A DNA stretch of 6,015 nt from an uncultured Clostridia bacterium (lineage in GTDB: Bacteria > Bacillota_A > Clostridia > TANB77 > CAG-508): the NCBI GenBank assembly GCA_947624715.1, contig CANQLO010000053.1, forward strand, positions 1-6,015. The letters are read 5' to 3'. Shown here one piece after another: positions 5,849 through 6,015 of this stretch. The stretch's first letter is position 1; each line of letters begins with the position of its first letter. Under the pieces are notes generated by a model, which was not told the origin of the DNA, searched no databases, and was given only the letters and a program-made list of their open reading frames with translations. The position numbers and the translations under genes are program-made.

Positions 5849-6015
5849 TATTCTGTCTTTAAATCTACTTCATTTAAAGTAAGTATCTTGGTTTCTTTGC
5901 CTTCTGATGTGATTTCAATTGTATTATCTTTGTCATGAACTTGGAACACAATTAAACCATCTTTTTCATCAACTGCAACTGGTTTCTTTGTTTTAGCACC
6001 AGTTCCCTTAAGTTC
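5848..6015 (-). CDS. C-terminal end of an unrecognised gene upstream of the connector
   Basis: Only the last 55 codons are visible, ending in TAA at 5850-5848. The frame is open to the window edge. The visible part is hydrophilic and strand-rich: ELKGTGAKTKKPVAVDEKDG, then LIVFQVHDKDNTIEITSEGK, and an end of LTLNEVDLKTE. The place just before the connector is usually held by the major capsid protein or a small head protein after it, and a capsid tail extension or head decoration protein would fit, but nothing visible settles this. Base composition (GGT, CCA, ACA codons, fewer AT runs) looks more like the abundant tube protein than the neck genes, which weakly favours a highly made head protein. 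Confidence 0.7.
   Translation of the reverse strand, partial: ELKGTGAKTKKPVAVDEKDGLIVFQVHDKDNTIEITSEGKETKILTLNEVDLKTE

Overview
The window is a stretch of a tailed-phage (siphovirus-type) or prophage genome in a low-GC Gram-positive host, most likely a Clostridia or Erysipelotrichia-like Firmicute. The reasons are the very AT-rich composition (about 20-28% GC in most hand-counted pieces), AGA and TTA as the preferred Arg and Leu codons, strong AGGAGG-type ribosome binding sites, and the gene order of the head-tail joining and tail module. TGG encodes Trp and one gene ends in TGA, so nothing suggests a reassigned code. The window cannot show whether this is a free phage or an integrated prophage: there is no integrase, attachment site or host gene.

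Every supportable gene lies on the minus strand and is read from high to low coordinates as one late-operon segment. In transcription order they are: the 3' end of an unrecognised gene (6015-5848); a small gene-junction hairpin; head-tail connector (5808-5482); head-closure/adaptor protein (5492-5151); probable tail terminator (5161-4763); HK97 gp10-like protein (4776-4348); major tail protein (4348-3788); a 73-residue unknown (3780-3559); tail assembly chaperone made in two forms by a -1 frameshift (3546-3223, extended to 2996); an intrinsic-terminator-like hairpin (2997-2954); and the tape measure protein (from 2927, running off the window at position 1, 975 codons visible). No gene-free stretch exceeds 300 bases.

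The products build the neck and tail. Connector and head-closure proteins finish the portal vertex, the terminator caps the tail tube, the major tail protein forms the tube, and the chaperones coat the tape measure protein while the tube polymerises along it. Sequence features fit the differing amounts needed. The major tail protein has a strong ribosome binding site and a visibly higher GC content. The three neck genes before it overlap and start with GTG, TTG and TTG. Hairpins sit just before the low-copy connector and tape measure genes.

I found no new defence, mobile or regulatory system. The points most worth a second look are the A AAA AAG frameshift site that reveals a gene with no start of its own, the terminator-like hairpin inside the operon directly before the tape measure gene, and the small unknown gene between the tube protein and the chaperone.
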